This document shows, one piece after another, positions 5,266-13,957 of a stretch of DNA of 41,658 nucleotides (positions are counted from its first letter, which is position 1; each line of letters begins with the position of its first letter). The stretch lies in IMG/VR virus record IMGVR_UViG_3300027996_000069, positions 1-41,658 of that record; one strand, given 5' to 3'. The stretch comes from a virus. A program made the position numbers and the translations under genes. Under the pieces are notes generated by a model, which was not told the origin of the DNA, made no database searches, and saw only the letters and a program-made list of their open reading frames with translations.

Positions 5266-5536
5266 AGTTCCCCTATCCTCTTTGATACATATTCTTTCAT
5301 CACTGTATGAAGAAGGTGTAGATTATATTGACATAGAAGGTCAAGAACAAGAAGGAGAAGAAAACGATGTAATTAAAGTAACTGCAAGACCTGAATACTA
5401 TATTAATAATGACGGTGTTTCAGAAGAAAGCGAAACAGATCCAGAATATTTATTAACAGAAGTAAAGAGTACCGAGTCAGATTTTGAAGATATAAATCCT
5501 ATAGAAGATGATCTTGACATAAATGATTTGATATGA
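5240..5536 (+). CDS. Acidic hypothetical protein, 98 aa
   Basis: A 98-residue protein. The N-terminal 30 residues (LNKVPLSSLIHILSSLYEEG) look like a folded helix pair ending in VDYIDIEG; the remainder is strongly acidic (EEN, ESETD, ESDFEDINPIEDDLDIN) and probably disordered. It overlaps the zinc protein gene by 26 nt and ends in an ATGA overlap with the 92-aa gene (5533-5536). No family is recognised. Such acidic small proteins before terminase often act in packaging or assembly, but this is positional inference. Confidence 0.65.
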   Translation: MKNHLRLNKVPLSSLIHILSSLYEEGVDYIDIEGQEQEGEENDVIKVTARPEYYINNDGVSEESETDPEYLLTEVKSTESDFEDINPIEDDLDINDLI

Positions 5537-5811
5537 GTTTTGGACATTACGAAAAGATAATTAAAATACTGAGAGAATTAAAAAACTCTCACCCAAGTTA
5601 CAACATGGGAAAACATTTAGCTACATCTCTAGATGAGGTGGAGTCTAAATATTTGTGGGGAATGAATGATGAAGAGTTATATAGTGAGCTTAAAAAGTAT
5701 CAAATTGCACTGCAAATGGACATACCTCATGACGAGTCTGAAATAGATAAAATCTTAAAAGACGGTATGATGCTTAATAACATCCTAGACGATGATGACT
5801 ACAACCTCTAA
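5533..5811 (+). CDS. Hypothetical protein, 92 aa
   Basis: A 92-residue mostly helical protein: MSFGHYEKIIKILRELKNSH, then GKHLATSLDEVESKYLWGMN, DEELYSELKKYQIAL and an acidic end. The segment 'YNMGKHLATSLDE...LWGMNDEELYSELKKY' has the look of a conserved phage helical bundle, but I cannot name it. ATGA overlap with the upstream gene fixes the start. It is separated from the next supported gene by 53 nt, where a 34-codon frame (5792-5896) exists that I do not accept. Confidence 0.7.
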   Translation: MSFGHYEKIIKILRELKNSHPSYNMGKHLATSLDEVESKYLWGMNDEELYSELKKYQIALQMDIPHDESEIDKILKDGMMLNNILDDDDYNL

Positions 5812-5864
5812 TAACAACGACTGTATTTTTATTTACTGGGAAGACAGTTGGAACGAACAACAAA

Positions 5865-6194
5865 ATGGCAAAGAAAACTACATATATAAACGCTGAACTT
5901 GATTGGGCAGAGCAGCAATTAATCTCTTGGAAAGAGTACGTTGATGATAACCCATTACACAAGCTTGATGATAGAGTAAAGTACAAAGAAACTTCTAATG
6001 GTGGTCAAATACCAATGGTTGTTGCAAGTATAGAATCTCAAGGAAAATTTGTACAAGATACAATGAAGAACTATCTATCTCTTTTAGAACAAGTTGATAA
6101 ACTTCGTGAAAAAGAAGAAAAGAAGAAAGTTGAAACAAGAGGTGGTACTACATTAGGAGCAATGGCAGAAGACTTCTATAAAAATAGAAAGTAA
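5865..6194 (+). CDS. Pre-terminase protein, candidate terminase small subunit
   Basis: A 109-residue, mostly helical protein: AELDWAEQQLISWKEYVDD, NPLHKLDDRVKYKE, ASIESQGKFVQDTMKNYLSL, then a charged coiled coil (EQVDKLREKEEKKKVE) and a C-terminal tail. It ends 3 nt before the terminase large subunit. Position and helical content suit a terminase small subunit, although I see no DNA-binding HTH in the N-terminus. I recall similar proteins in this position in other Bacteroidota phages. An alternative is a packaging accessory protein. Confidence 0.6.
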   Translation: MAKKTTYINAELDWAEQQLISWKEYVDDNPLHKLDDRVKYKETSNGGQIPMVVASIESQGKFVQDTMKNYLSLLEQVDKLREKEEKKKVETRGGTTLGAMAEDFYKNRK

Positions 6195-6197
6195 AAT

Positions 6198-8219
6198 ATG
6201 AAGTTGCATAGCGTAGATTATAAAGATTGGCTCATTAATCAAAAAAGAATTCCAGACAAGGAATCAGAAGAGTATAGAACATTCTTTAATTTTCACAAAG
6301 AGTTATGCATGAATGGTTGTTATGTAAATGGAGAATACATAAATCCATTTTTATATTGGCACTTAAATGCCTGGCATACAGAGGTTGATATTATAGATGA
6401 GTATGGTAGAATTAATCAAAAGTATGCTAACCCATTACTTAGAGATAACGAGTGGCTTGTAACAAATGAAATAGATAGAGCACAGAAAGAAAAAAAAGGA
6501 CTAGTTATACTAGGAATTAGACGTTTAGCTAAGTCTGTTATTGAAGCAAGTTACATTGGTCAAGGTGCTACCTTTGATGAGAACTCACAGAATGTTATTG
6601 CAGGACTAAATGCTCCTGATATTAAGCTTATTACAGATAAAATTGATAAAGGATTAAACTTTTTACCTGAAGCTTGGAGATGGCAAAGAGTAGAAGATAA
6701 CTGGAAAAATCAAGTTACATTAGGTATTAAAACTAGAGGTGGAGAAAGAATGCCATTCTCTCAGATACTTATTCGTAATTTAGATGATGGTAACAATGAA
6801 GAAGCTATTGCAGGTACAAAACCTAGAAGACTTATTATTGATGAGATAGGTAAAGGATCTTTTCTTCGTGGTTTACAAGCTGCAATACCTGGATTTACAA
6901 CACCATTTGGATGGGGATGTAGCCCTATATTAACAGGGACAGGTGGAGACATGAAGAAGTTTATGGATGCAAAGTCTTTAATGTTTGACGTAGAAAACTT
7001 TAATTTTCTTACGTACAACAATGCAAAAGATGATAAACGTATTCATGGATTATTTATTGGTCATGAATATAGAATGGAGGCTAAAGAAGATAGTTCACTT
7101 GGAGCATTTCTAAACAAGCCAAAAGAATCACCTCTACACGAGATACCAATGATGGTGTCTAATAAAGAAAAGGCTGATAAGGTTACTAACGATAATCTAG
7201 AAAGATTAAAAAAAGCTGGTGACAGACTTGCATACTTAAAAGAAAAGATGTACTACCCACAAGAGGTAGATGACATCTTTCTAAATGAAGATACAAACAT
7301 CTTTGACATACAAGCAGCAAAGCGTCAAAAGAATAAATTAATGGAAGCTGAAAGAACAGGAACCCCTGTTATTTTATATGATGATGGTGATGGTGTAAAA
7401 CATGAGTTTACAGACAAAAGACCTATCATGAACTTCCCTTTAAAACATACAGACATGAAGGATGCTCCTGTAGTTATTTATGAGTTTCCTGTCGAAGATC
7501 CACCATATGGCTTATATGTTGCAGGTATTGACCCCTATAGACAGGGTAAATCAGCATATAGTTCATCATTAGGATCTGTATACATATATAAACGTATGCA
7601 TGCTATATCTGGTGAACAATACCAAGATATGTTTGTAGCAAGCTATTGTGCACGTCCTGATAAGAAAGAAACATGGGAAAATCAAGCACGATATCTTATA
7701 AAATATTTTAATGCAAGAGCACTGTGTGAGAATGATGAAATTTCTTTTATAGATCATATGATAAGTAAAGGAGATGCTCAATATTTAGAAAGACAACCTA
7801 GTTGGTTAAAAGAAATTGTTCCGAATACTACCGTGAGACGAGACTATGGTATACATAGATCATCAGAAAAGATTAGAGACTTCCTACACGGTTGCCTCAA
7901 GAAGTATACAGAAGAAATTATAAACTCTGAGAGTAATGAAGATGGTGAGGTTATTTCTCAAACTAAAGGTATGGCTAAAATATTAGATCCTGTATTACTA
8001 GAAGAAATGATACAATACAATGAAACAGGTAACTTTGATAGAATTATTGCAGCTGAGTTAGCAATAGGACTAGCAATGAAACTAGATCCCATTCTTGGAA
8101 AAGTAGGAGATCAGCAAGATGTAAGATTAACATCTATGCACAAACGAAACAAAAAAAATAAACTATTCACGCAATCCAGAGGATTGTTTGATAGAAAGAA
8201 AAATAAACTTTTTTCCTAA
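6198..8219 (+). CDS. terL: Terminase large subunit (crAss-like)
   Basis: The motor that pumps DNA into the procapsid and cuts the concatemer. The ATPase half has a deviant Walker A (GIRRLAKS, residues 106-113) and Walker B LIIDE (212-216). The C-terminal RNase H-like nuclease begins at VAGIDPYRQGKS, with the first metal-binding Asp at 445; the later acidic positions are likely in ENDEISFIDHM and near the C-terminus. The length of 673 aa is in the usual range for crAss-like terminases. The stop TAA shares its last base with the portal ATG (8219), so the two are translationally coupled. The A-K-S ending of Walker A, lacking the usual second glycine, is common in large terminases. Confidence 0.9.
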   Translation: MKLHSVDYKDWLINQKRIPDKESEEYRTFFNFHKELCMNGCYVNGEYINPFLYWHLNAWHTEVDIIDEYGRINQKYANPLLRDNEWLVTNEIDRAQKEKKGLVILGIRRLAKSVIEASYIGQGATFDENSQNVIAGLNAPDIKLITDKIDKGLNFLPEAWRWQRVEDNWKNQVTLGIKTRGGERMPFSQILIRNLDDGNNEEAIAGTKPRRLIIDEIGKGSFLRGLQAAIPGFTTPFGWGCSPILTGTGGDMKKFMDAKSLMFDVENFNFLTYNNAKDDKRIHGLFIGHEYRMEAKEDSSLGAFLNKPKESPLHEIPMMVSNKEKADKVTNDNLERLKKAGDRLAYLKEKMYYPQEVDDIFLNEDTNIFDIQAAKRQKNKLMEAERTGTPVILYDDGDGVKHEFTDKRPIMNFPLKHTDMKDAPVVIYEFPVEDPPYGLYVAGIDPYRQGKSAYSSSLGSVYIYKRMHAISGEQYQDMFVASYCARPDKKETWENQARYLIKYFNARALCENDEISFIDHMISKGDAQYLERQPSWLKEIVPNTTVRRDYGIHRSSEKIRDFLHGCLKKYTEEIINSESNEDGEVISQTKGMAKILDPVLLEEMIQYNETGNFDRIIAAELAIGLAMKLDPILGKVGDQQDVRLTSMHKRNKKNKLFTQSRGLFDRKKNKLFS

Positions 8220-10798
8220 TGGCAATTATAAGATATACAAAAGAACAGAATATTCAGTACGCTTATTTAAACGTCTTCCCTGATCAGTTTAAAAGTGCAA
8301 AGCAGAAGCAAGATGACAGTTGGGTTAAAAACACCATGGACTATTTTGCAACCAAAGCTTACGCTGAATACATAAAGAATAGAGATACGTTTGTAAAAAA
8401 CTACGACCTCATGAAAGGTATATTAAGTAGAGAAGACTTCTTAATTGACGAACCTGAAGTTAAAAGTTTTACAGACATGCTTCAATCAGACTTAGAGTTA
8501 CCTTCATATGTGAAACACTACTCTATTGTTACCACTCCTATAAATGAATTAGTTGGTGAAATATCTAAAAGACCTGATGCATACAGAGTAAAAGCTTTTG
8601 ATGATGATAGTCAAGCTCAAGAGCTACAGTTTAAAACAGATACGTTACAGGCTTATGTAATCAATCAAGTTAAACAACAAGTCATGGCTAAAGCAGCTAT
8701 GTCTGGACAAGAGATATCGATGGAAGATGTTGAGGCCATAACGATGGAACAAGTTAAGGAACAGTTAGATACTTACACATCTGTAGCTGAGAAATGGGCA
8801 AACCACACGCTTACAGCTCAAAAAGCAGAATTTAACCTTAAAGAAAAAGGTGAGGACGCATTTAGAGATTTACTTATCTCTGCAAGGGAGTTCTATCATA
8901 TATATGAAGATAATTCAAAATTAGGATTTAATATAGAAGTAGCAAATCCAAAGAACACTTGGTTTCTTACAACACCAGATAAAAAATACATATCAGATCC
9001 AACAGGTAGATCACAGGGAGCATATGCTGCTGGTACTGTGGAAGTTATGGAACTGTCAGAAATCATTGAGGCTCACCCAGACTTAACTAAAGAAGAAATA
9101 GATCATCTAAGAACTTCACAACAAGACTATGGGTTAATCAATGCTAGAGAATCTAATCTAGGTAATCCAAATGTCGATCCTGGAATAGATTCAATAAACT
9201 ACGATACATATGATCCATTAGTATTACAAACACGAATGATCATTGAATCAGAAATAAAAGAAAACAATGATGGTCTACAAGACTTTTTAGGAGTTACTAA
9301 TAATGTTTCTGCGTTTGGAAACAAGTATGTTGTTATAAGAAGCTACTGGATATCTAAGAAGAAGATTGGTAAACTTACTTATACAGATGAGATGGGTAAC
9401 GAACAGTCCACTCTAGTAGATGAAAATTACAAGTCAGGTGACATACCTACACAAATAGCATTAGAGTGGGGTTGGATTAATGAGTGGTATCAAGGAACTA
9501 AGATTGGTCCAGATATCTATCATGTAAAACCTTACAAACTTTTAAACTATTGTCCGATCATAGGTACTACGTATGAAGTAAAGAACACAGAGGCACGATC
9601 TCTAGTAGACCTAATGAAACCCTTCCAAGTTATTTATAACGTCTGTATGAACCAGTTATACAAGCTTCTGGAAAAAGAAGTTGGTAAGGTTCAATTAATG
9701 TCACTTAGACACATACCAGTTCCCAAAGATGGTGATGCACAAGATGCATTAGATATGTGGGAAATGGAAGCCAGGGAGCGTGGAGTTGTATTCATAGACG
9801 ATAGTCCAGAGAATCTAAAAGCACCAAGTTCATTTAACCAATTTACATCCTTAGACCTTACACGTACACAAGAAATACAATCTCGTTACAACTTAGCTCA
9901 ACAAATGAAAGTTGAATGTTGGGAACTTATAGGTATGTCTAGACAGCGTATGGGCTCTGTAGCTGCATCAGAAACAGCCACAGCTACAAACACAGCAATG
10001 CAACAGAGTTACTCTCAGACAGAGCCTCTATTCATTGCTCATGAATATGTGATGGGTCAACTATACCAAGGTATAATAGATGCATCTTTATATATAGAAA
10101 GTAGTAAACCACAATCTACCCTGTCATATATAACAAGCGAAGGAGAATCTGCATTTGTTCAAGTGAACGGATCAGATTTAACACTTCGTGATTTAAAAGT
10201 GTTCTTAACAAATAGACCAGAAGATACTCAAATGTTTAATGAACTTAGACAATTGGCTCAAGCTATTATTCAAAATGGTGGTACACTTTATGATGTTATA
10301 GAACTTTACAGTACTAAGTCTATGAGAGAAATGAAAAAGACTTTCAAGGATCTTAGAGATAGACAAGTTCAACAACAAGATCAACAGATGCAATTGCAAC
10401 AACAGCAACAAGAACAAGCTGCAAAAATTGCACAAGGTCAAATGCAGCAAACTGAACAATTAGCTGCACAAAAACAAGCAAATGAAAATTATCAAAATGA
10501 ACTAGACCGTATCAACAAAAAAGAAATTGCAATGATTAATGCAATGTCTAAAGAAGGTGGAGCAACTAGTGATCTTGATAATTCAGGCACACCAGATTCT
10601 TTAGAGATAGAAAAAATTGCATCTCAGCAATCTATTGCTAAAAGTAATTACAATAGCAAGATGGCAGATATAAATTCTAAGAATACTGTAGCTCAGCAAA
10701 AGCTACAGCTCGAAAGAGAAAAGATTAAATTAGCTCGTGACAATCAAGCTAATGATCTTGCAGTTGCTAAAATGAATGCTAAAGGAAGAAGTAAGTAA
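8219..10798 (+). CDS. Portal protein (crAss-like)
   Basis: An 859-residue protein directly after terL and before the scaffold and capsid genes, the standard portal position. It would form the dodecameric ring at the head vertex through which DNA passes. The N-terminal 550 residues are mixed alpha/beta. The C-terminal third is helical and Gln-rich: a run around residues 718-745 reads QQQDQQMQLQQQQQEQ, followed by coiled-coil helices, as expected for a barrel extending into the capsid. Unusually, residues 785-796 (DLDNSGTPDSLE) match an EF-hand/dockerin-type calcium loop with ligands at positions 1, 3, 5, 9 and 12. The length is within the range of crAss-like portals. Confidence 0.85.
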   Translation: MAIIRYTKEQNIQYAYLNVFPDQFKSAKQKQDDSWVKNTMDYFATKAYAEYIKNRDTFVKNYDLMKGILSREDFLIDEPEVKSFTDMLQSDLELPSYVKHYSIVTTPINELVGEISKRPDAYRVKAFDDDSQAQELQFKTDTLQAYVINQVKQQVMAKAAMSGQEISMEDVEAITMEQVKEQLDTYTSVAEKWANHTLTAQKAEFNLKEKGEDAFRDLLISAREFYHIYEDNSKLGFNIEVANPKNTWFLTTPDKKYISDPTGRSQGAYAAGTVEVMELSEIIEAHPDLTKEEIDHLRTSQQDYGLINARESNLGNPNVDPGIDSINYDTYDPLVLQTRMIIESEIKENNDGLQDFLGVTNNVSAFGNKYVVIRSYWISKKKIGKLTYTDEMGNEQSTLVDENYKSGDIPTQIALEWGWINEWYQGTKIGPDIYHVKPYKLLNYCPIIGTTYEVKNTEARSLVDLMKPFQVIYNVCMNQLYKLLEKEVGKVQLMSLRHIPVPKDGDAQDALDMWEMEARERGVVFIDDSPENLKAPSSFNQFTSLDLTRTQEIQSRYNLAQQMKVECWELIGMSRQRMGSVAASETATATNTAMQQSYSQTEPLFIAHEYVMGQLYQGIIDASLYIESSKPQSTLSYITSEGESAFVQVNGSDLTLRDLKVFLTNRPEDTQMFNELRQLAQAIIQNGGTLYDVIELYSTKSMREMKKTFKDLRDRQVQQQDQQMQLQQQQQEQAAKIAQGQMQQTEQLAAQKQANENYQNELDRINKKEIAMINAMSKEGGATSDLDNSGTPDSLEIEKIASQQSIAKSNYNSKMADINSKNTVAQQKLQLEREKIKLARDNQANDLAVAKMNAKGRSK

Positions 10799-10834
10799 AA
10801 CTAATTAATTAAATTAGGAGGAGTAAAAATATTA

Positions 10835-10915
10835 ATGCTATATTATTTAAGAAAGTTGCAAGAATGTGCCAATAATATTTTGATAATAAATACTCTTCTT
10901 ATACTTTTACAATAA
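10835..10915 (+). CDS. 26-aa hydrophobic mini-ORF with strong Shine-Dalgarno
   Basis: A 26-codon frame beginning MLYYLRKLQECANN and ending in ILIINTLLILLQ. It is preceded 13 nt upstream by AGGAGG, the clearest Shine-Dalgarno sequence I saw in a phage that otherwise uses A-rich leaders. The C-terminal half is hydrophobic. It lies in the gap between portal and scaffold and overlaps the predicted promoter at 10879-10909. It could be a leader peptide, a tiny membrane peptide, or chance. Confidence 0.25.
   Translation: MLYYLRKLQECANNILIINTLLILLQ
10879..10909 (+). promoter_or_regulatory. Predicted Bacteroidota-type promoter for scaffold-capsid unit
   Basis: TTTG at 10879-10882, a 19-nt spacer, then TACTTTTA at 10902-10909 (consensus TANNTTTG with A for the final G). 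Transcription would begin near 10917, giving a leader of about 30 nt before the scaffold ATG at 10949. The same TANNTTTA variant occurs in the predicted promoter at 28314. Confidence 0.5.
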
Positions 10916-10948
10916 GTAAACCAAATACGTAATAAAATATAACTACAT

Positions 10949-12223
10949 ATGTCTGATAATTTAGATAAAGTCGGTAATTTCAGTATTCAAGATACTGTCG
11001 AAACTGGTGCAGGAGATACCCAATTATTAAATGATTTATTTGCTCCAGAAACAGCTTCAGGTAACCCTGAGGATATTGAACCTATAGTGAATGAAGTTGA
11101 ACCTCCAAAAGGAGAGGTTAACAATGATCCACCAAGAGGAAAAGATATCACACCACCAAGTGGTCCAGATGGTAAAACAGAAGAAGATAAACTTTCAGGA
11201 GAATCAATGATCGCTGACTTTTTAACAGAAAGTGAAGAGGACGTTGATGAAGATGATGATATTCAGGTAGATCCTCCAAACGATGCTTTAAAGAAAGCGA
11301 GTGAGGATTTAGATGATACAACTGATGATGAAGATGACGGTGGTAATAAATTCACAGCTTTATCAAATGACCTATTTAATTTAGGTGTATTTAATAAAGA
11401 AGAAGATGAAGAAGTTTCCATTAACACACCAGAAGAGTTTCTAGAAAGATTCAATGCTGAGAAGAAAAAAGGAGCATCTGAAATAGTTCAAAACTTCATT
11501 GGTCAATTTGGTGAAGATTACCAAAATGCATTTGATTCTATCTTTGTAAAAGGTGTAGATCCTAAACAATATTTCAATACATACAATCAAATTGTAAGTT
11601 TTACTGAAATGGATTTATCTAAAGAAAATAACCAGATGTCAGTGATGAAACAAGCACTTGCAGATCAGGGATTTGAACAAGAAGACATAGGTAAAGAAAT
11701 TGAAAGATTACAAAATTACGGTGATTTAGAAGCCGTAGCTACTAGACATCATAAGGTGTTAGTAAAGAAAGAAGCTAAGAAGCTTCAACAAATAGAAAGT
11801 GAAGCTGAACAAATACAGCAGCGAAAAACTGAAATTAAGAATCAGTATACTGCAAACGTTCAGAATATTCTTTCAGACAAGTTAAAAGAAAAAGAATTTG
11901 ATGGTATTCCAATCAATCCTAATTTAGCAAACGAACTACAAGACTTCCTATTAGTAGACAAATGGAAAACTCCTGCTGGAGAAAATCTTACTGATTTTGA
12001 TCGTTCTATCTTAGATTTAAAAAGACCTGAGAATCATGAAATGAAAGTAAAAGTAGGACTCTTGCTTAAAATATTAGAAAAAGATCCCACCCTATCTACT
12101 ATACAAAGAACAGGTGTGACTAAAAAGTCTAATCAACTGTTCGGAGAAGTAGCTAGACAAGTAACTAGAAGTAAGACAGCTTCTTCTAATAAAAAGACAA
12201 AACCTAATTCATGGTTTATATAA
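10949..12223 (+). CDS. Scaffold-like head assembly protein
   Basis: A 424-residue protein between portal and major capsid protein, where scaffolds are normally encoded. The N-terminal 165 residues are acidic, proline-rich and probably disordered (for example EEDVDEDDDIQVDPP and DDTTDDEDDGGNK). Residues about 170-310 are helical with coiled-coil character (KKEAKKLQQIESEAEQIQQR). The C-terminal segment is basic (RSKTASSNKKTKPNSWF), as expected for a tail that binds capsid protein. Scaffolds guide procapsid assembly and then leave. No protease motif is visible. Alternative: a non-scaffold inner head protein. Confidence 0.7.
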   Translation: MSDNLDKVGNFSIQDTVETGAGDTQLLNDLFAPETASGNPEDIEPIVNEVEPPKGEVNNDPPRGKDITPPSGPDGKTEEDKLSGESMIADFLTESEEDVDEDDDIQVDPPNDALKKASEDLDDTTDDEDDGGNKFTALSNDLFNLGVFNKEEDEEVSINTPEEFLERFNAEKKKGASEIVQNFIGQFGEDYQNAFDSIFVKGVDPKQYFNTYNQIVSFTEMDLSKENNQMSVMKQALADQGFEQEDIGKEIERLQNYGDLEAVATRHHKVLVKKEAKKLQQIESEAEQIQQRKTEIKNQYTANVQNILSDKLKEKEFDGIPINPNLANELQDFLLVDKWKTPAGENLTDFDRSILDLKRPENHEMKVKVGLLLKILEKDPTLSTIQRTGVTKKSNQLFGEVARQVTRSKTASSNKKTKPNSWFI

Positions 12224-12254
12224 ATAGTAATTAATAACAAAAAACGAATAACAA

Positions 12255-13808
12255 ATGGCAATTCAAACTATCCCAGGTCTAACTGGTTTTACTTATGCAC
12301 GAGTAGCGTCTATGGACAAGCGTGCTGTAGGTAAGCTTACAGATGCAAATCACTTAGAGTCTTTTCACTCTACTGAGCCTGCGGACTATGATAAAAAAAT
12401 CATCAGTCTGTATACTCAATCTTCATTGTACAGCAATGATTTTCTAGACATGATTAACAAGAGTACTCCTTATTACATTGATAATAATAGTGACGCTTGG
12501 AAATGGAAAATCGCAGTACCTTACAAATTCCCAAAAATTATTGATATTCCTGATTCAACAGCAGCTATGGCTAAGCCTGGTATTGATGGACAAGAGTTTC
12601 AATTAATACTTGATACTAACGAGTTTTCTAAAAACGCTATTATCTCTGTAGGAACACGTCAGTACGGACCACGTTTCTACGTAATTAAAGATCCACAGCC
12701 TTGGAACGCTGGATTTATTTACACATTCACATTAATAAGTGATAACCCAACTGTAGACTTTGTAAGTTCTACTTTCCTAGCAGTAGGTATTGAACTAGAA
12801 TTAGTTGATGCTGCAATTGGAGAATTCGATCAAGATTTATTAGGTCTTCCAAGATTAGGTGAAGAGATCACTATGTTTGAATCATTAGGTTCTGCATATG
12901 GATATGAGCACAAAATTACAGAATGGGCAGATGATAAAATGTTACGTGACACTTCTGGTAAGGCACTAGACATTTTAGTATATGCTCCACAAAGACGTAA
13001 TCAGTTACCTTTAACTCGTAATGATGTTAAATGGGAGCCGTTTATTGAATTCTGGATGCGTAAGTCTATGATAGAATTAAAAGTTAAAAGAATGATCTGG
13101 GCTAAGCCTGGAACAGTTAAGACTAATGGTTCTAAACAAGAATTAAAAAGAACTTCTGCTGGTGTATACCACAGAATGAGAAATAACGGAAACTTAGTAC
13201 AATACAACCGTGGAGAATTTTCAGCTAACTTGATTCGTTCAGTATTTGGAGATTTGTTCTACAGAAGAGTGGACGTTAAAGATAGAAGAGTTAAAATGTA
13301 TACCAATGAAGCTGGATTCGATGTATTCCAACAAGCTTTAAAAGATGATGCACTTAACTCTGGATTAACTTTCACAGCAGATTCTGGAGACAGATATATG
13401 CAAGGGTCTGGACAAAACATTACTTATAACTTTGCATTTGATGCAATGGTTACTCGTGAGACTGGACGTGTAGAACTTGTTCACTTAAAAGAGTTAGATT
13501 TACCACAAACTAACTTAGAATTTGGACAAAACAAAAAGTCTACTCCTGTATTTATGGTGTTTGATGTATCTCCATCATCTGATGGATCAATGATCAACAA
13601 TATCCGTGAGGTACGTATGCAAGGTGCTCCTTCTATGACTTGGGGTTATATTGATGGAACTCGTCATCACTTAGGATTTGCAAAATCTCAAGGAATGAGC
13701 TCTGCTAATAAATTCCCAGGATACGAAATCTGGATGAAGGATCGTTGCGATGTATTCATTGAAGACTTATCAAGAACTGTATTGATAGAAGAAATTCCAC
13801 AGTTCTAG
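12255..13808 (+). CDS. Major capsid protein (HK97 fold, crAss-like)
   Basis: A 517-residue protein with the size and position of crAss-like major capsid proteins: after portal and scaffold, and followed by strong hairpins as expected for the most expressed gene. Features consistent with an HK97-type shell protein are the N-terminal arm (residues about 1-60), the long helical stretch around LTRNDVKWEPFIEFWMRKSM, and beta-rich A and P regions toward the end. The start at 12255 is preceded by an A-rich leader (AACAAAAAACGAATAACAA), the usual strong start context in Bacteroidota. It ends with TAG, showing standard decoding. Confidence 0.85.
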   Translation: MAIQTIPGLTGFTYARVASMDKRAVGKLTDANHLESFHSTEPADYDKKIISLYTQSSLYSNDFLDMINKSTPYYIDNNSDAWKWKIAVPYKFPKIIDIPDSTAAMAKPGIDGQEFQLILDTNEFSKNAIISVGTRQYGPRFYVIKDPQPWNAGFIYTFTLISDNPTVDFVSSTFLAVGIELELVDAAIGEFDQDLLGLPRLGEEITMFESLGSAYGYEHKITEWADDKMLRDTSGKALDILVYAPQRRNQLPLTRNDVKWEPFIEFWMRKSMIELKVKRMIWAKPGTVKTNGSKQELKRTSAGVYHRMRNNGNLVQYNRGEFSANLIRSVFGDLFYRRVDVKDRRVKMYTNEAGFDVFQQALKDDALNSGLTFTADSGDRYMQGSGQNITYNFAFDAMVTRETGRVELVHLKELDLPQTNLEFGQNKKSTPVFMVFDVSPSSDGSMINNIREVRMQGAPSMTWGYIDGTRHHLGFAKSQGMSSANKFPGYEIWMKDRCDVFIEDLSRTVLIEEIPQF

Positions 13809-13843
13809 TAACAATATCCGAGAAGTGTCCCCTCACCCCACAC

Positions 13844-13864
13844 TGTCCCTCCTCAGAGGGGGCA
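13844..13864 (+). terminator. GC-rich hairpin after capsid gene
   Basis: TGTCCCTC, loop CTCA, then GAGGGGGCA form a stem of about eight pairs with one bulged G. It is followed by ACTTTCTC, so the T-run is weak. Lying 35 nt after the capsid stop, it may be a partial terminator or an mRNA 3'-end stabiliser that sets capsid over downstream expression. Confidence 0.5.
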
Positions 13865-13876
13865 ACTTTCTCACCT

Positions 13877-13917
13877 GAGTACTGGATTAAGTTCCTACCT
13901 GTTCAATCAGAGTACTC
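13877..13917 (+). repeat. Long inverted repeat after capsid gene
   Basis: GAGTACT (13877-13883) pairs with AGTACTC (13911-13917), and GATT (13885-13888) pairs with AATC (13905-13908), giving an interrupted stem. AGTACT is itself palindromic, so the two copies could also be protein-binding sites. Together with the hairpin at 13844 it fills most of the 149-nt gap before the next gene. Confidence 0.45.
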
Positions 13918-13957
13918 AACAAGTTAAAACCAATAAATTATTTAATTAAACTACATT

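Noticed and set aside
5792-5896. 34-codon plus-strand frame between the 92-aa and pre-terminase genes
   Set aside because: It overlaps both neighbours, adds only 53 nt of unique sequence and shows no motif; it could be real but cannot be supported.
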